A DNA stretch of 40,434 bases from Ferruginibacter sp. (GTDB lineage Bacteria > Bacteroidota > Bacteroidia > Chitinophagales > Chitinophagaceae). The translations under genes and the position numbers were made by a program. Positions 40,432-40,434 of this stretch are shown piece after piece; the first letter of the stretch is position 1, and the number at the start of each line of letters is the position of its first letter. The stretch spans positions 1 through 40,434 of the forward strand of contig JANYGZ010000056.1 in assembly GCA_025362235.1 (NCBI GenBank), written 5' to 3'. The notes beneath the pieces were generated by a model, which saw nothing but the letters and a program-made list of their open reading frames with translations, was not told the origin of the DNA and made no database searches.

Positions 40432-40434
40432 AAC

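Overview
The window is a gene-dense, AT-rich stretch of chromosome from a member of the Bacteroidota, most likely a Chitinophagaceae-type bacterium. The main evidence is the recurring Bacteroidota promoter signature (a -7 element TAnnTTTG, sometimes with a -33 TTTG), the near absence of Shine-Dalgarno sequences, and families typical of the phylum: DUF4270, a single-domain GT5 'glycogen synthase' beside panC, a BT_3928-type DoxX protein, DUF1599 and an outer-membrane barrel. I see no rRNA, tRNA, CRISPR array, prophage or transposase gene. About 40 protein genes can be supported, and nearly all look chromosomal and intact.

Layout. 1-5.6 kb (minus strand): the start of a GNAT acetyltransferase, ornithine aminotransferase (rocD), an ALDH7-type aldehyde dehydrogenase, a SAM methyltransferase and panB, broken up by palindromic repeat elements at 3280-3361 and 5294-5407. 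5.6-8.5 kb (plus): a four-gene YtrA-type operon (ABC ATPase, membrane protein, GntR regulator, DUF2807-like protein) with a promoter and a palindromic operator just before the first gene. 8.5-13.7 kb (minus): polyphosphate metabolism (ppk1, ppx), a UPF0104/LPG-synthase-like membrane protein and panC. 13.7-20.1 kb: divergent from panC, a GT5-like protein and a DUF4270 lipoprotein, then metK, rlmB, an rluF-like pseudouridine synthase (minus) and an outer-membrane barrel.

20.2-31.8 kb: a UbiD decarboxylase, a TraB/GumN lipoprotein, a DUF4184 membrane protein and ndk (both minus), nrnA and an FKBP lipoprotein, then folP (minus) divergent from DUF1599, followed by the BT_3928/DoxX protein, a DppB-like permease, and recF with a DUF721 (DciA-like) gene (minus). 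32-40.4 kb: pdhA, a membrane-anchored TPR protein, ribH and a LutA-like Fe-S protein; tatA-tatC and two tandem ferritin-like Tat substrates (minus); and an EVE-domain protein, a DUF4349 lipoprotein and a sirtuin without zinc-binding cysteines (plus).

Most of the content is housekeeping: cofactor synthesis (pantothenate, folate, riboflavin, SAM), RNA modification and turnover, nucleotide and polyphosphate metabolism, and Tat export. The items most worth a second look are the self-contained YtrA-type regulon, the tatAC locus next to two paralogous ferritin-like Tat substrates, the degenerate single-domain GT5 protein, the zinc-less sirtuin, the recF/DUF721 pair, and two kinds of REP-like palindromic element. 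I do not see an obviously new defence or mobile system. Start codons of several genes were corrected where the longest open frame begins inside the promoter.
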